This document shows, piece after piece, positions 18,578 through 28,022 of a DNA stretch of 60,815 bases; position 1 is the stretch's first letter; every line of letters begins with the position of its first letter. This DNA comes from Kineococcus rubinsiae (GTDB lineage Bacteria > Actinomycetota > Actinomycetes > Actinomycetales > Kineococcaceae). The notes beneath the pieces were generated by a model that worked only from the letters and a program-made list of their open reading frames with translations, searched no databases and was not told where the DNA came from. A program made the position numbers and the translations under genes. Location of the stretch: the NCBI RefSeq assembly GCF_011839805.1, contig NZ_VWPY01000024.1:1-60815 (forward strand), read 5' to 3'.

Positions 18578-18583
18578 TAGCCT
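18578..18583 (+). promoter_or_regulatory. Candidate -10 (TAGCCT) for rpsO
   Basis: TAGCCT fits TANNNT and stands 88 bases before the rpsO start, giving a leader of about 80 nt (18590-18670). In many bacteria S15 represses its own mRNA through a leader structure. The GC-rich leader can fold, but I cannot match it to a known S15 leader class. Confidence 0.4.
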
Positions 18584-18670
18584 GGGCGGTGCCGTACTAG
18601 CGGCCGCGGATCCAGAGCGCCCGGGTGGACAAGCCCCGAGGCACCGCGCAACGACGGACCAGGAGAGCTC

Positions 18671-18940
18671 GTGCCCCTCGACGCTGATGTCAAGAAGAAG
18701 ATCATGACCGAGTACGCCACCAGCGAAGGTGACACCGGCTCGCCGGAGGTCCAGGTGGCGATGCTGACCCAGCGCATCCGCGACCTGACCGAGCACCTCA
18801 AGATGCACCAGCACGACCACCACAGCCGTCGTGGCCTGCTGCTGCTCGTCGGCCAGCGCCGCCGCCTGCTGCAGTACATGGCCAAGAAGGACATCAACCG
18901 CTACCGCTCGATCATCGAGCGGCTCGGCATCCGCCGCTGA
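18671..18940 (+). CDS. rpsO: 30S ribosomal protein S15
   Basis: 89 aa, the exact usual length. S15 binds the central domain of 16S rRNA early in assembly. Recognisable by [18 protein letters not shown] (about 19-36), the [15 protein letters not shown] loop and the terminal [11 protein letters not shown] start after AGGAG (18660-18664). A strong terminator follows, before pnp; this is the conserved rpsO-pnp order. Confidence 0.98.
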   Translation: MPLDADVKKKIMTEYATSEGDTGSPEVQVAMLTQRIRDLTEHLKMHQHDHHSRRGLLLLVGQRRRLLQYMAKKDINRYRSIIERLGIRR

Positions 18941-18946
18941 GGCGAG

Positions 18947-18979
18947 GCAGGGGTGGTCCCGCACCGGGACCGCCCCTGC
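18947..18979 (+). terminator. Terminator hairpin after rpsO
   Basis: A 15-bp stem with one G-T wobble (18947-18961 and 18965-18979) and a CAC loop lies seven bases after the rpsO stop. In E. coli the rpsO-pnp gap also contains a terminator and an RNase III site. The remaining about 230 bases before pnp show no clear TANNNT promoter apart from a poor TAGTGG. Confidence 0.75.
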
Positions 18980-19211
18980 TGCCGTTGCGCGCGGCAGCCG
19001 GTCCCGTCCGGGCCGGCGGCGCGCCACCGCGGCCGCACACGCGGCCGTGAGACACCAGGAGCGACCGCAGCGTCGTGCCGGTCCTCGGTAGTGGCCCCCG
19101 GACGCCGACGACGTCGGCAGCCGTGGGCCTCGATCGAAGGCCGGATCGGGTCCGTGCGCAGAGCACGGTCCCGAGACGCGCAGTCCTCCGAGCACCACAG
19201 AGGAGGAACCC

Positions 19212-21458
19212 GTGGAGGGTCCTGAGATCACCGCCGCCGAAGCCGTCATCGACAACGGCAGGTTCGGCACCCGCACCGTCCGCTTCGAGACGGGCCGCCT
19301 GGCCAAGCAGGCCGCCGGCTCCGCCGCCGTCTACCTCGACGGCGAGTCCTTCCTGCTGAGCGCGACCACCGCCGGCAAGTCCCCGAAGGACCAGTTCGAC
19401 TTCTTCCCCCTGACGGTGGACGTCGAGGAGCGCAGCTACGCCGCCGGCAAGATCCCCGGCTCGTTCTTCCGCCGCGAGGGCCGCCCGTCCACCGAGGCGA
19501 TCCTCACGTGCCGCCTCATCGACCGCCCGCTGCGCCCGAGCTTCGTCAAGGGCCTGCGCAACGAGGTCCAGGTCGTCGTCTCCGTCATGGCGCTGCACCC
19601 CGACGACGCCTACGACGTCGTGGCCATCAACGCCGCGTCGCTGTCCACCCAGCTCTCGGGCCTGCCGTTCTCCGGCCCCATCGGCGGCGTGCGCATCGCG
19701 CTGATCGAGGGCCAGTGGGTCGCCTTCCCGCGCTACTCCGAGCTCGAGCGCGCCGTCTTCGACATGGTCGTCGCCGGCCGCGTCGTCACCGCCGCGGACG
19801 GGTCGCAGGACGTCGCGATCATGATGGTCGAGGCCGAGGCGACCGAGGGCTCCTGGAACCTCATCAAGGAGCAGGGCCAGACCGCCCCGACCGAGGAGGT
19901 CGTGGCCGCGGGCCTCGAGGCCGCCAAGCCCTTCATCGCCGAGCTCGTGCGCGCGCAGGCCGAGGTGGCCGCCACGGCCGCCAAGCCCACCGCCGCGTTC
20001 CCGACGTTCCCGGACTACGCCGACGACGCCTACCAGGCCGTCTTCGACGCGACCTCCTCCGACCTGACCGCCGCGCTGCAGATCGCCGGCAAGCAGGAGC
20101 GCGAGTCCCGCATCGACGAGATCAAGGACGCCGTCAAGGCGTCGCTGGCCGAGTCGTTCGCCGGGCGCGAGAAGGAGGTCTCCGCGGCCTACCGCTCGGT
20201 GCAGAAGACCCTCATCCGCCAGCGCGTGCTGAAGGACGGCGTCCGCATCGACGGCCGCGGCCTGGCCGACATCCGGACCCTGTCCGCCGAGGTCGAGGTC
20301 CTGCCCCGCGTGCACGGCTCGGCGCTGTTCGAGCGCGGCGAGACCCAGATCCTGGGCGTCACCACGCTGAACATGCTCCGCATGGAGCAGCAGCTGGACA
20401 CGCTGTCGCCGGTGACGCGCAAGCGCTACATGCACAACTACAACTTCCCGCCGTACTCGACCGGTGAGACCGGCCGCGTGGGCTCGCCCAAGCGCCGCGA
20501 GATCGGCCACGGCGCCCTCGCCGAGCGCGCGCTCGTCCCGGTCCTGCCGGCCCGCGAGGAGTTCCCCTACGCGATCCGCCAGGTCTCCGAGGCGCTGGGC
20601 TCCAACGGGTCCACCTCGATGGGCTCGGTCTGCGCCTCGACCCTGTCGCTGCTGAACGCGGGTGTGCCGCTGCGCGCGCCCGTCGCCGGCATCGCCATGG
20701 GCCTCATCTCCGACACGGTCGACGGCCAGACCCGCTACGCGGCGCTGACCGACATCCTCGGAGCCGAGGACGCCTTCGGCGACATGGACTTCAAGGTCGC
20801 CGGCACCAAGGAGTTCGTCACCGCGATCCAGCTGGACACCAAGCTCGACGGCATCCCCGCCTCGGTGCTGGCCGGCGCGCTGACCCAGGCCCGCGACGCG
20901 CGGCTGCACATCCTCGACGTCATGGCCGAGGCCATCGACGCCCCGGACGAGATGTCGCCGACCGCGCCGCGGATCATCACGGTCAAGGTCCCCGTGGACA
21001 AGATCGGCGAGGTCATCGGGCCGAAGGGCAAGATGATCAACCAGATCCAGGAGGACACCGGCGCCGACATCTCCATCGAGGACGACGGCACGGTGTTCAT
21101 CGGGGCCGTCGACGGTCCCTCGGCGGAGGCGGCCCGCGCAGCGGTCAACGCCATCGCCAACCCGACGATGCCCGAGGTCGGCGAGCGCTACCTCGGCACC
21201 GTCGTGAAGACGACCACCTTCGGCGCGTTCGTCTCGCTGCTGCCCGGCAAGGACGGCCTGCTGCACATCTCGCAGCTGCGCAAGCTCTCCGGCGGCAAGC
21301 GCGTCGACAACGTCGAGGACGTCGTCGCCGTGGGCCAGAAGGTCCAGGTCGAGATCGCCGAGATCGACCCCCGCGGCAAGCTCTCGCTGATCCCGGTCGT
21401 CGCCGAGGAGGCCGCGGACGCCGCGGCCGCGCCCGAGGCCGAGCCGGCCGACGCCTGA
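19212..21458 (+). CDS. pnp: Polyribonucleotide nucleotidyltransferase (PNPase)
   Basis: A phosphorolytic 3'-5' exoribonuclease that also makes guanosine tetraphosphate in some actinobacteria. 748 aa: two RNase PH-like domains (about 10-230 and 335-570) around an alpha domain, then KH (about 590-655) and S1 (about 660-735). The catalytic region [17 protein letters not shown] (about 517-533) is intact. GTG start after AGAGGAGGAA. The next gene starts two bases after the stop. Confidence 0.98.
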   Translation: MEGPEITAAEAVIDNGRFGTRTVRFETGRLAKQAAGSAAVYLDGESFLLSATTAGKSPKDQFDFFPLTVDVEERSYAAGKIPGSFFRREGRPSTEAILTCRLIDRPLRPSFVKGLRNEVQVVVSVMALHPDDAYDVVAINAASLSTQLSGLPFSGPIGGVRIALIEGQWVAFPRYSELERAVFDMVVAGRVVTAADGSQDVAIMMVEAEATEGSWNLIKEQGQTAPTEEVVAAGLEAAKPFIAELVRAQAEVAATAAKPTAAFPTFPDYADDAYQAVFDATSSDLTAALQIAGKQERESRIDEIKDAVKASLAESFAGREKEVSAAYRSVQKTLIRQRVLKDGVRIDGRGLADIRTLSAEVEVLPRVHGSALFERGETQILGVTTLNMLRMEQQLDTLSPVTRKRYMHNYNFPPYSTGETGRVGSPKRREIGHGALAERALVPVLPAREEFPYAIRQVSEALGSNGSTSMGSVCASTLSLLNAGVPLRAPVAGIAMGLISDTVDGQTRYAALTDILGAEDAFGDMDFKVAGTKEFVTAIQLDTKLDGIPASVLAGALTQARDARLHILDVMAEAIDAPDEMSPTAPRIITVKVPVDKIGEVIGPKGKMINQIQEDTGADISIEDDGTVFIGAVDGPSAEAARAAVNAIANPTMPEVGERYLGTVVKTTTFGAFVSLLPGKDGLLHISQLRKLSGGKRVDNVEDVVAVGQKVQVEIAEIDPRGKLSLIPVVAEEAADAAAAPEAEPADA

Positions 21459-21459
21459 G

Positions 21460-22842
21460 GTGACGGCCCAGCACGCCGGCCCGTCCGGCGCCCCGGTCGA
21501 GCTGCCCGTCGTGGCAGCCGGCCGGGAGCCGCTGACGACGACGCTGTCCGAGCAGGACGGTGCGGTGGTCCGCCGCACCGTCCTGCCCTCGGGCGCGCGC
21601 GTCCTCACCGAGGCGATGCCCGGTCAGCGCTCGGCGACCGTCGGGTGCTGGGTGGGTGTCGGCTCCCGCGACGAGGACCGGGGCCACTTCGGCTCCACGC
21701 ACTTCCTCGAGCACCTGCTGTTCAAGGGCACCGAGCGCCGCGACGCCATGGACATCGCCACGGCGTTCGACGCCGTGGGCGGTGAGGCGAACGCGGCCAC
21801 CGGCAAGGAGCACACGACCTACTACGCGCGGGTCCTGGACGCCGACCTGCCGATGGCGATCGACGTCGTCACCGACATGGTCACGTCCGCGGTGCTCGAC
21901 GAGGACGACTTCACGAGCGAGCGCGAGGTCATCCTCGAGGAGCTCGCGATGAACGACGACGACCCCGCCGACGTGGCGCACGAGAAGTTCGCCGAGCTCG
22001 TGCTCGGCGCGCACCCCCTCGGGCGTCCCATCGGCGGGACCCCGGACACGATCCGCGCCGTCGGGCGCGGGGACGTCTGGGAGCACTACCGCGCGCACTA
22101 CCGGCCCTCGACGCTGGTCTTCACGGCCGCGGGCGGGCTCGACCACGACGAGGTCGTCGACCTCGTGCAGGCCGAGCTGTCGCGCGCCGCGGGCGACCTC
22201 GGCGAGGCCGCACCCGCACCGCGGCGCACCGGGGGCACGCCCTCCGGCGGGCTGGAGCGCGGGCAGGCGCTGGTCGTGGAGCGCAGCACCGAGCAGGCGC
22301 ACGTGCTCATCGGCATGACCGGCATCACGGCCACCGACGAGCGGCGCTTCCAGCTGTCCGTGCTCAACGCCGTCCTCGGCGGGGGCATGAGCAGCCGGCT
22401 GTTCCAGGAGGTCCGCGAGAAGCGGGGCCTGGCGTACTCGGTGTACTCGTTCAACGCGAACTACGCCGACTCCGGCTACGTCGGGCTGTACGCCGGCTGC
22501 TCGCCCGCGAAGGCGGGGCAGGTGGCCGACCTCATGCTCGCCGAGCTGGTGAAGCTCGCGCAGGACGGTCTGGACTCCGAGGAGCTGCAGCGCGGGATCG
22601 GCCAGCTCGCGGGCGGTCTCGTCCTGGGCCTGGAGGACTCCGGGTCGCGGATGAACCGCCTCGGCAAGTCCGAGCTGGTGCACGGCCAGTTCCTGGACGT
22701 CGACGGTGTCCTGCAGCGGGTCCGCTCGGTCACGGCCGAGGAGGTGCGAACCCTCGCGGGCGAGCTGCTCTCCCGGCCGCGCTCGGTCGCCGTGGTGGGC
22801 CCGTTCTCGGACGACACCCCCTTCACGGGCGTCCTGCAGTGA
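21460..22842 (+). CDS. M16 family zinc metallopeptidase
   Basis: A 460-aa processing-peptidase-like protein (pitrilysin/MPP family). The inverted zinc motif HFLEH (about 83-87) is intact and the third ligand Glu lies in SEREVILEEL (about 150-160). The C-terminal inactive M16 half contains RGLAYSVYSFNANY. It begins almost at the pnp stop and overlaps dapB by four bases. A pnp-M16-dapB order is common in actinobacteria; the natural substrate is unknown. Confidence 0.93.
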   Translation: MTAQHAGPSGAPVELPVVAAGREPLTTTLSEQDGAVVRRTVLPSGARVLTEAMPGQRSATVGCWVGVGSRDEDRGHFGSTHFLEHLLFKGTERRDAMDIATAFDAVGGEANAATGKEHTTYYARVLDADLPMAIDVVTDMVTSAVLDEDDFTSEREVILEELAMNDDDPADVAHEKFAELVLGAHPLGRPIGGTPDTIRAVGRGDVWEHYRAHYRPSTLVFTAAGGLDHDEVVDLVQAELSRAAGDLGEAAPAPRRTGGTPSGGLERGQALVVERSTEQAHVLIGMTGITATDERRFQLSVLNAVLGGGMSSRLFQEVREKRGLAYSVYSFNANYADSGYVGLYAGCSPAKAGQVADLMLAELVKLAQDGLDSEELQRGIGQLAGGLVLGLEDSGSRMNRLGKSELVHGQFLDVDGVLQRVRSVTAEEVRTLAGELLSRPRSVAVVGPFSDDTPFTGVLQ

Positions 22843-23579
22843 CGACCGGGGTCGCGGTCGTCGGCGCACGGGGCCGCATGGGCGCGCAGGCGTGCCGTGC
22901 GGTCGCCGGGGCCGACGACCTCGACCTCGTCGCCGAGATCGGCCGCGGGGACTCCCTGGACGCCGCCCTCGGCGCGGACGTGCTGGTCGACCTCACGGTG
23001 CCCGGCTCCGTGATGAGCACCGTGGAGTGGGCCCTGGCCCACGGCCTGCACGTCGTCACCGGCACCACCGGCTGGACCGACGCGCGCCTCGCGCAGGTGC
23101 GGCGGTGGCAGGCCGCCGCCCCGCACCTCGGGGTCCTCGTCGCGACGAACTTCGGCCTCGGGGCCGTGCTCGTCATGCAGTTCGCCAAGCAGGCGGCCAA
23201 GTACTTCGAGTCCGTCGAGGTCGTCGAGCTGCACCACCCCGGCAAGGTCGACGCGCCCTCCGGCTCCGCGATCCGCACGGCGCAGCTCATCGCCGCCGCG
23301 CGCGCCGAGGCGGGGATGGGCCCCTCGCCCGACGCCACCGAGCAGGAGCTGCCCGGGGCCCGCGGCGCCGTCGTCGACGGGGTCCACGTGCACGCCGTGC
23401 GGATGCGGGGCATGACCGCCCACCAGGAGGTCGTCCTCGGCGGGCCGGGGGAGACCCTGACCCTGCGCGACGACACCTACGACCGGGCCGCCTACATGCC
23501 CGGGCTGCTGCTCGGCGTGCGCACGGTGGCGGGCCGCCCCGGCGTGACGGTCGGCCTCGAGCACTACCTCGACCTCTAG
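22839..23579 (+). CDS. dapB: 4-hydroxy-tetrahydrodipicolinate reductase
   Basis: Second step committed to lysine and diaminopimelate, using NAD(P)H. 246 aa, normal for the family. GARGRMG (about 10-16) is the nucleotide-binding loop, GTTGW lies near 74-78, and ELHHPGKVDAPSGSA (about 130-144) holds the catalytic His and Lys. GTG start inside the M16 stop (GTGA). dapA, the preceding enzyme, is about 31 kb away in this window; in many actinobacteria the two are close, so accessory genes seem to have been inserted between them. Confidence 0.97.
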   Translation: MTTGVAVVGARGRMGAQACRAVAGADDLDLVAEIGRGDSLDAALGADVLVDLTVPGSVMSTVEWALAHGLHVVTGTTGWTDARLAQVRRWQAAAPHLGVLVATNFGLGAVLVMQFAKQAAKYFESVEVVELHHPGKVDAPSGSAIRTAQLIAAARAEAGMGPSPDATEQELPGARGAVVDGVHVHAVRMRGMTAHQEVVLGGPGETLTLRDDTYDRAAYMPGLLLGVRTVAGRPGVTVGLEHYLDL

Positions 23580-23627
23580 CCCGCCCGACCCGAACCCCGC
23601 CCGACCCGAACCCCGCCCGACCTGAAC
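23580..23627 (+). repeat. Three 16-bp tandem repeats
   Basis: CCCGCCCGACCCGAAC occurs three times head to tail from 23580 to 23627, the third copy with one C-to-T change. They fill most of the 59-bp gap between dapB and the small membrane gene. No function is apparent; copy number may vary among strains. Confidence 0.85.
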
Positions 23628-23638
23628 CCGGAGCCCCC

Positions 23639-24079
23639 GTGCGCACCAAGGTCGTCATCGTCGTCTCCTGCCTCGCGCTGGCGTTCTACTTCGTGCTGCT
23701 CGGCCGCCTCGGCGTCGGGCTCATCGGCACGGGGAACTGGGCCGGGGTCCTGCTCGGGGTCGCGCTGGTCCTGCTGCCGCTGGTCGGGGCCTGGGCCGTG
23801 TGGCGCGAGATCCAGTTCGGCCGGGCCACCGCGCGCCTGGGCGGGGAGCTCGCGGCCGCGGGGCAGCTGCCGGTCGACGACCTCGAGCGCACCGCCTCCG
23901 GGCGCGTGGACCGGGCCGCGGGCACCGCGCTCTTCGAGCGCTACCGCGCCGAGGTCGAGGCCGCCCCCGCCGACGCCGGCGCGTGGTTCCGCCTGGCCCT
24001 GGCCTACGACGCCGCGGGGGACCGCCGCCGTGGCCGCGCCGCCGCCCGCCACGCCGTGAAGCTGCACGCCGCCCGCTGA
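23639..24079 (+). CDS. Small membrane protein with TPR-like tail
   Basis: 146 aa. Two hydrophobic segments (about 4-24 and 33-54) suggest two membrane spans with a short loop. A soluble tail of about 90 residues ends in a TPR-like helix pair, AWFRLALAYDAAGDRRRGRAAARHAVKLH. Similar short membrane/TPR proteins follow dapB in other actinobacteria. GTG at 23639; GGAG lies 8-11 bases upstream. Function unknown. Confidence 0.75.
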   Translation: MRTKVVIVVSCLALAFYFVLLGRLGVGLIGTGNWAGVLLGVALVLLPLVGAWAVWREIQFGRATARLGGELAAAGQLPVDDLERTASGRVDRAAGTALFERYRAEVEAAPADAGAWFRLALAYDAAGDRRRGRAAARHAVKLHAAR

Positions 24080-24104
24080 GCGCAGGTCGTCGCCCCGGGC
24101 CACC

Positions 24105-24986
24105 ATGGTCGCCATGGCACTGGACGCGGCAGGCACCACCACGCTCGCGGGGCACGAGGTCCCCCGGCTCGGCTACGGCACGATGCGGCTCACGGGACCG
24201 CACGTCTACGGCCCACCCGCCGACCCCGACGAGGCGCGGCGCGTGCTGCGCCGCGCGGTCGAGCTGGGCGTGCGGGCGATCGACACGGCCTGGTACTACG
24301 GCCCGGACGTCGCGAACGAGCTGGTCGCCGAGGCCCTGCACCCCTACCCGGAGGACCTCGTCCTCGTCACCAAGCTCGGGGGTGCCCGCCGCCCCGACGC
24401 CTCCTGGATCGCGGCCCTGCGGCCGGAGGAGCTGCGCGCCGGCGCCGAGCGCGACCTGCGGCTGCTGAAGGTCGAGCAGGTCCCCGTCGCGCACCTGCGG
24501 TGGATGCCCGGGGCGCCCGTGGACTTCACCGAGACCCTCGACGCCATGACCGCCCTGGTGGACGACGGCCTCATCGGCGCCGTGGGGCTCTCCAACGTCG
24601 ACGCGGGGCAGCTCGAGCTCGCCCTGGGCCGGACCCCCGTGGCCTGCGTGTCGAACGCGTACGGCCTGCTGGACCGCACGTCGGAGGACGTCGTGCAGCG
24701 CTGCGCCGCCGCCGGGATCCCCTTCCTGCCGTTCTTCCCGCTGGGGGCGACCCCGGGCGGGGCGAGCGCCGTGGCCACCGACGAGCGCCTGGACGACCTC
24801 ACGGCCCGCACCGGGGCCACCCGCACCCAGCTCGCGCTGGCGTGGCTGCTGCAGCACTCCCCGGCGCTGCTGCCGATCCCCGGGACCAGCTCCGTGGCGC
24901 ACCTCGAGGAGAACCTCGCCGCCGCCGACCTGCGGCTGGACGCCGACGTCGTGGCCGAGCTCGACGCCCTGGCCACCGCCGGGTAG
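24105..24986 (+). CDS. Aldo/keto reductase
   Basis: A 293-aa NAD(P)H-dependent oxidoreductase with a TIM barrel. The catalytic tetrad is visible: Asp and Tyr in AIDTAWYYG (about 61-69), Lys in VTKLGG (about 89) and His in VAHLRW (about 128). IPGTSSVAHLEENLAA near the C-terminus is the cofactor phosphate-binding segment. ATG at 24105 or 24114. Convergent with the ROK gene and possibly part of the same sugar locus, though on the opposite strand. Substrate unknown. Confidence 0.88.
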   Translation: MVAMALDAAGTTTLAGHEVPRLGYGTMRLTGPHVYGPPADPDEARRVLRRAVELGVRAIDTAWYYGPDVANELVAEALHPYPEDLVLVTKLGGARRPDASWIAALRPEELRAGAERDLRLLKVEQVPVAHLRWMPGAPVDFTETLDAMTALVDDGLIGAVGLSNVDAGQLELALGRTPVACVSNAYGLLDRTSEDVVQRCAAAGIPFLPFFPLGATPGGASAVATDERLDDLTARTGATRTQLALAWLLQHSPALLPIPGTSSVAHLEENLAAADLRLDADVVAELDALATAG

Positions 24987-25004
24987 CCCCGCACCGGTGC
25001 GCAG

Positions 25005-25054
25005 GCGGGTCAGTGCACGGGCCGGTCGGTGCAGGGGCGGGTCAGTGCACGGGC
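25005..25054. repeat. 18-bp direct repeat at the 3' end of the ROK gene
   Basis: GCGGGTCAGTGCACGGGC is present at 25005-25022 and 25037-25054. The second copy contains the ROK stop codon and last codons, and the first repeats them just outside. The 32-bp period suggests a small tandem duplication. Confidence 0.8.
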
Positions 25055-26325
25055 GCCACGGGGGAGATGACGGTCGCCCGCAGCGGGGTGCGGGCCGTGG
25101 ACCAGCTCGAGGACAGCGCCTCGTGCAGGACACCGCCGGCGGCGCCGAGCGCGCCCGCGTGCTCACCCGAGTCGCTGAGGCGGACCTCGACGCCGTGCAG
25201 CTCGTGGCTCATGGCGGCCTTCAGCCGCCGGTGCACGACCGCGCGCACCCGCGGGCCCCCGCGCCGCAGCCCCGGGCCCCCGAGCACGACCTCCCCGACG
25301 TCCACGACGTTCACCACGCCGATGAGCACGTCGGCGAGGTCCTCGTCGGCCCGGCGCAGCACCGCGGTGGCCGCGGCGTCCCCGGCGGCGGCCAGCCCGT
25401 CGAGCAGGTCGTGGTCGGGCAGCACGCTGGACTCGGTCAGCGCGAGCCCCGCGCGGTGCGCGGCGGGCGCCCCCACGAGGCCGACGTAGCTGCGCACGAC
25501 CGCTGCCGGGGCGGCGCACGCCTCCAGGCACCCGCGGGACCCGCAGGTGCACTCCGGTCCGGTGCGGTCGACGACGACGTGCCCGATCTCCCCGGCGTTG
25601 CCGGACTCCCCGCGCAGGACCTCGTCGCGCAGCACGATCCCGCCGCCGATGCCCGCGCCGACGTAGACGTGCAGGAAGGAGCGCGGGCCCGGGGGAGAGC
25701 GCCAGAGCTCCCCGACCGCGCAGGCCGTCGCGTCGTTCTCGACGAGCACGGGCAGGTGCAGGTGGTCCTGCAGCAGCTCGGCGACCGCCACCCCGCGCCA
25801 GCCGGGCAGGTTGATGGCCGAGGACCGCACGGGGCCGCGGAAGTCGAGCGGACCGGGGACGGCCACGCCGACGCCGCGCACCGCGCCGGGCTCCACGGTG
25901 CCGCGCTCGACGCCCGCTGCGACCAGGGTGCCCACGAGGCTCGCGGCGACCCGCACGGACGCGGCGGGGCCGACCCCGTCCCGCTCGGCGCGCGCGACGT
26001 CGAGGACGTCGCCCGTGAGGTCGAGCAGCACGGCGACCACGTGGTCGCGGTCGAACTGCACGCCCGCGGCGACGGCCGTGCCGGGCCGCACGGAGAGCGC
26101 GGCGCGCGGCTTGCCGGCCGTGCGGGGTGCCGCCGAGCGCCGGACGTCCTCGCGCACGAGCTCGCGCTCGAGCAGGCGGCGCACGATGTTGGAGACCGTC
26201 TGCAGGGTCAGGCCGGTGGAGCGGGCGAGCTCGGTGCGCGAGGTCCCCGGCGAGCGGCGGATCCCGTCCAGGACGACGGCCTGGTTGTAGTCGCCCACCC
26301 AGGGCAGGTTCGTGCCACGTCGCAC
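25042..26325 (-). CDS. ROK family transcriptional regulator
   Basis: A 427-aa NagC/XylR-type sugar-responsive repressor. An N-terminal winged HTH (about 15-70; SRTELARSTGLTLQTVSNIV) is followed by a ROK sugar-kinase fold. This has the zinc motif CTCGSRGCLE (about 255-264) and the ENDATA motif (about 195) of the family. GTG at 26325 follows GAGGAGG four bases upstream. Divergent from the ABC sugar-uptake genes, so it most likely controls them by binding the palindromes at 26418-26441, with the transported sugar as inducer. Confidence 0.92.
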   Translation of the reverse strand: MRRGTNLPWVGDYNQAVVLDGIRRSPGTSRTELARSTGLTLQTVSNIVRRLLERELVREDVRRSAAPRTAGKPRAALSVRPGTAVAAGVQFDRDHVVAVLLDLTGDVLDVARAERDGVGPAASVRVAASLVGTLVAAGVERGTVEPGAVRGVGVAVPGPLDFRGPVRSSAINLPGWRGVAVAELLQDHLHLPVLVENDATACAVGELWRSPPGPRSFLHVYVGAGIGGGIVLRDEVLRGESGNAGEIGHVVVDRTGPECTCGSRGCLEACAAPAAVVRSYVGLVGAPAAHRAGLALTESSVLPDHDLLDGLAAAGDAAATAVLRRADEDLADVLIGVVNVVDVGEVVLGGPGLRRGGPRVRAVVHRRLKAAMSHELHGVEVRLSDSGEHAGALGAAGGVLHEALSSSWSTARTPLRATVISPVAPVH

Positions 26326-26417
26326 GGCGCCTCCTCGCGCTCGGGACCCCGGACGGGTCCCGGGCGCGGCGGGACGTCCCTGTCCGAGATCGTCGGCACA
26401 ACCATGCCCGCGAACCG

Positions 26418-26446
26418 TTGACAACGTCAATCCAGTGGATTTAGTT
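26418..26446 (+). promoter_or_regulatory. Promoter with two palindromes upstream of the ABC operon
   Basis: A consensus -35 TTGACA (26418-26423) precedes TTAGTT (26441-26446) by 17 bp; TTTAGT one base earlier is an alternative -10. TTGAC-AAC-GTCAA (26418-26430) is a perfect palindrome over the -35. AATCC-AGT-GGATT (26429-26441) is a second one reaching the -10. The AT-rich run after it stands out in this genome. These are the likely ROK operators. Confidence 0.65.
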
Positions 26447-26554
26447 TTTCGGCGAACGCGAACCCGACGGAGCGGCGACGTCGCCGCTCCACCGCCCGGG
26501 ACCTCCGGGCCCATCTCGGACCGAGCTCCACCACACACCACGAAGGAGTGGGTC

Positions 26555-27916
26555 GTGCGTCGTCGCAGCTTCCTCACCGCCGCCGGACTCGGCGCCGGTG
26601 CCCTGTTCGGAACCGCCGCCTGTGGCGGCGGCGGTTCCTCCGAGTCCTCCGGCTCCGCCGCGACCAAGGTCGCCTACCAGCAGTGGGGCTCGGGCACGAT
26701 CATGAAGGACTACCTCACGGGGGTGAAGACCGCCTACGAGAGCGCCAACTCCGGCAAGACCATGGAGCTGCTGCCCATCGTCGCCTCCGAGAACGACTAC
26801 TACACCAAGCTCCAGCTGATGATGCGCTCGCCGCGCACGTCGCCCGACGTGGTCTACGAGGACACCTTCCTCATCAACTCCGACATCACGGCGGGCTACC
26901 TGCAGCCGCTCGACGCGCAGCTGGAGAAGTGGGACGAGTGGAGCCAGTTCCAGGACATCGCCAAGGGCGCCGCGAAGGCCGCCGACGGCAAGACCTACGG
27001 CATCCCGGACGGCACCGACACCCGCGCGCTGTGGTTCAACAAGGACCTCTTCGCGAAGGCGGGGCTGCCCGCGGACTGGGCCCCCACGAGCTGGGACGAC
27101 CTCCTCGCCGCGGCGCGCGAGCTGAAGGGGAAGCTGCCCGGGGTGACGCCCATCAACGTCTACGCCGGCAAGGCGGCCGGTGAGGCCGCGTCCATGCAGG
27201 GCTTCGAGATGCTGTTCTACGGCACCGGCAGCACGCTGTACGACCCGAAGGCCGACAAGTGGAACGTCGCGAGCCCCGAGTTCCGCGACGCGCTCACGCT
27301 GCTGAAGACCCTCTACGACGAGAAGCTCTGCCCCGACCCGCAGATCGCGCTCGACGCGCAGGTCGGCACCCGCGTGCAGGAGGAGTTCCTCCCCGGTTCC
27401 ACGATGGCCATCGCCCTCGACGGCTCGTGGCTGTCCGGCACCTGGCTGGAGTCCGGGGGTGCCCCGTGGGCGGAGTGGAACGACGTCATGGGGACCGCGC
27501 CCATGCCGACGAAGACCGCGTCGGGGGACGGGAAGATCAGCATGTCCGGCGGCTGGACCTGGGCGATGACGAAGAACGCCGCGAACCCCGACGACGCGTG
27601 GAAGGTCATGTCGACCCTCACGTCGTTCGAGAACAACGTGAAGTACAACATCGCCTCCGCGGCCGTCGCCGTGCGCAAGGACGTCGCGGAGGACCCCCAG
27701 TACACGGGGTCCAACCCGACGCTGGAGTTCTTCTCCAGCCTCGTCCCCGTCACGCAGTACCGCCCCCAGAACACCGACTACCCGCGGGTCTCCAACGAGA
27801 TCCAGGTGGCGATGGAGGCCGTCGTGACCGGCCAGGCCAGCCCGTCGGAGGCCGCGGACTCCTACGACGAGGCGGTCAAGGGCATCGTCGGCGAGGACAA
27901 GACGGCCACCCTGTGA
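26555..27916 (+). CDS. ABC transporter sugar-binding lipoprotein, Tat signal
   Basis: A 453-aa extracellular solute-binding protein of the carbohydrate (CUT1) type. The N-terminus RRRSFLTAAGLGAGALFG has a twin-arginine motif, and TAAC followed by glycines is the lipid-attachment region, so it is probably exported folded and anchored to the membrane. The body shows the usual binding-protein pattern (GIPDGTDTRALWFNKDLF, about 150-167; MSGGWTWAMTKNA, about 330). GTG at 26555, six bases after AGGAG. First gene of an operon with two permeases and two dehydrogenases. Confidence 0.92.
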   Translation: MRRRSFLTAAGLGAGALFGTAACGGGGSSESSGSAATKVAYQQWGSGTIMKDYLTGVKTAYESANSGKTMELLPIVASENDYYTKLQLMMRSPRTSPDVVYEDTFLINSDITAGYLQPLDAQLEKWDEWSQFQDIAKGAAKAADGKTYGIPDGTDTRALWFNKDLFAKAGLPADWAPTSWDDLLAAARELKGKLPGVTPINVYAGKAAGEAASMQGFEMLFYGTGSTLYDPKADKWNVASPEFRDALTLLKTLYDEKLCPDPQIALDAQVGTRVQEEFLPGSTMAIALDGSWLSGTWLESGGAPWAEWNDVMGTAPMPTKTASGDGKISMSGGWTWAMTKNAANPDDAWKVMSTLTSFENNVKYNIASAAVAVRKDVAEDPQYTGSNPTLEFFSSLVPVTQYRPQNTDYPRVSNEIQVAMEAVVTGQASPSEAADSYDEAVKGIVGEDKTATL

Positions 27917-28022
27917 CCGCCGCCGCCGGCCCGGGCGCCCCGCCCACCCCGCCGCCACCGATCAGGCCGACCGCACCACCCACCCTGCTGGCACCGCCCA
28001 CCCCGACGGCCGAGGAGGCCCC

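Noticed and set aside
18522-18670. Known S15 autoregulatory leader class upstream of rpsO
   Set aside because: The leader is GC-rich and foldable, but I could not match it to a described S15-binding structure, so only the candidate -10 box is listed.
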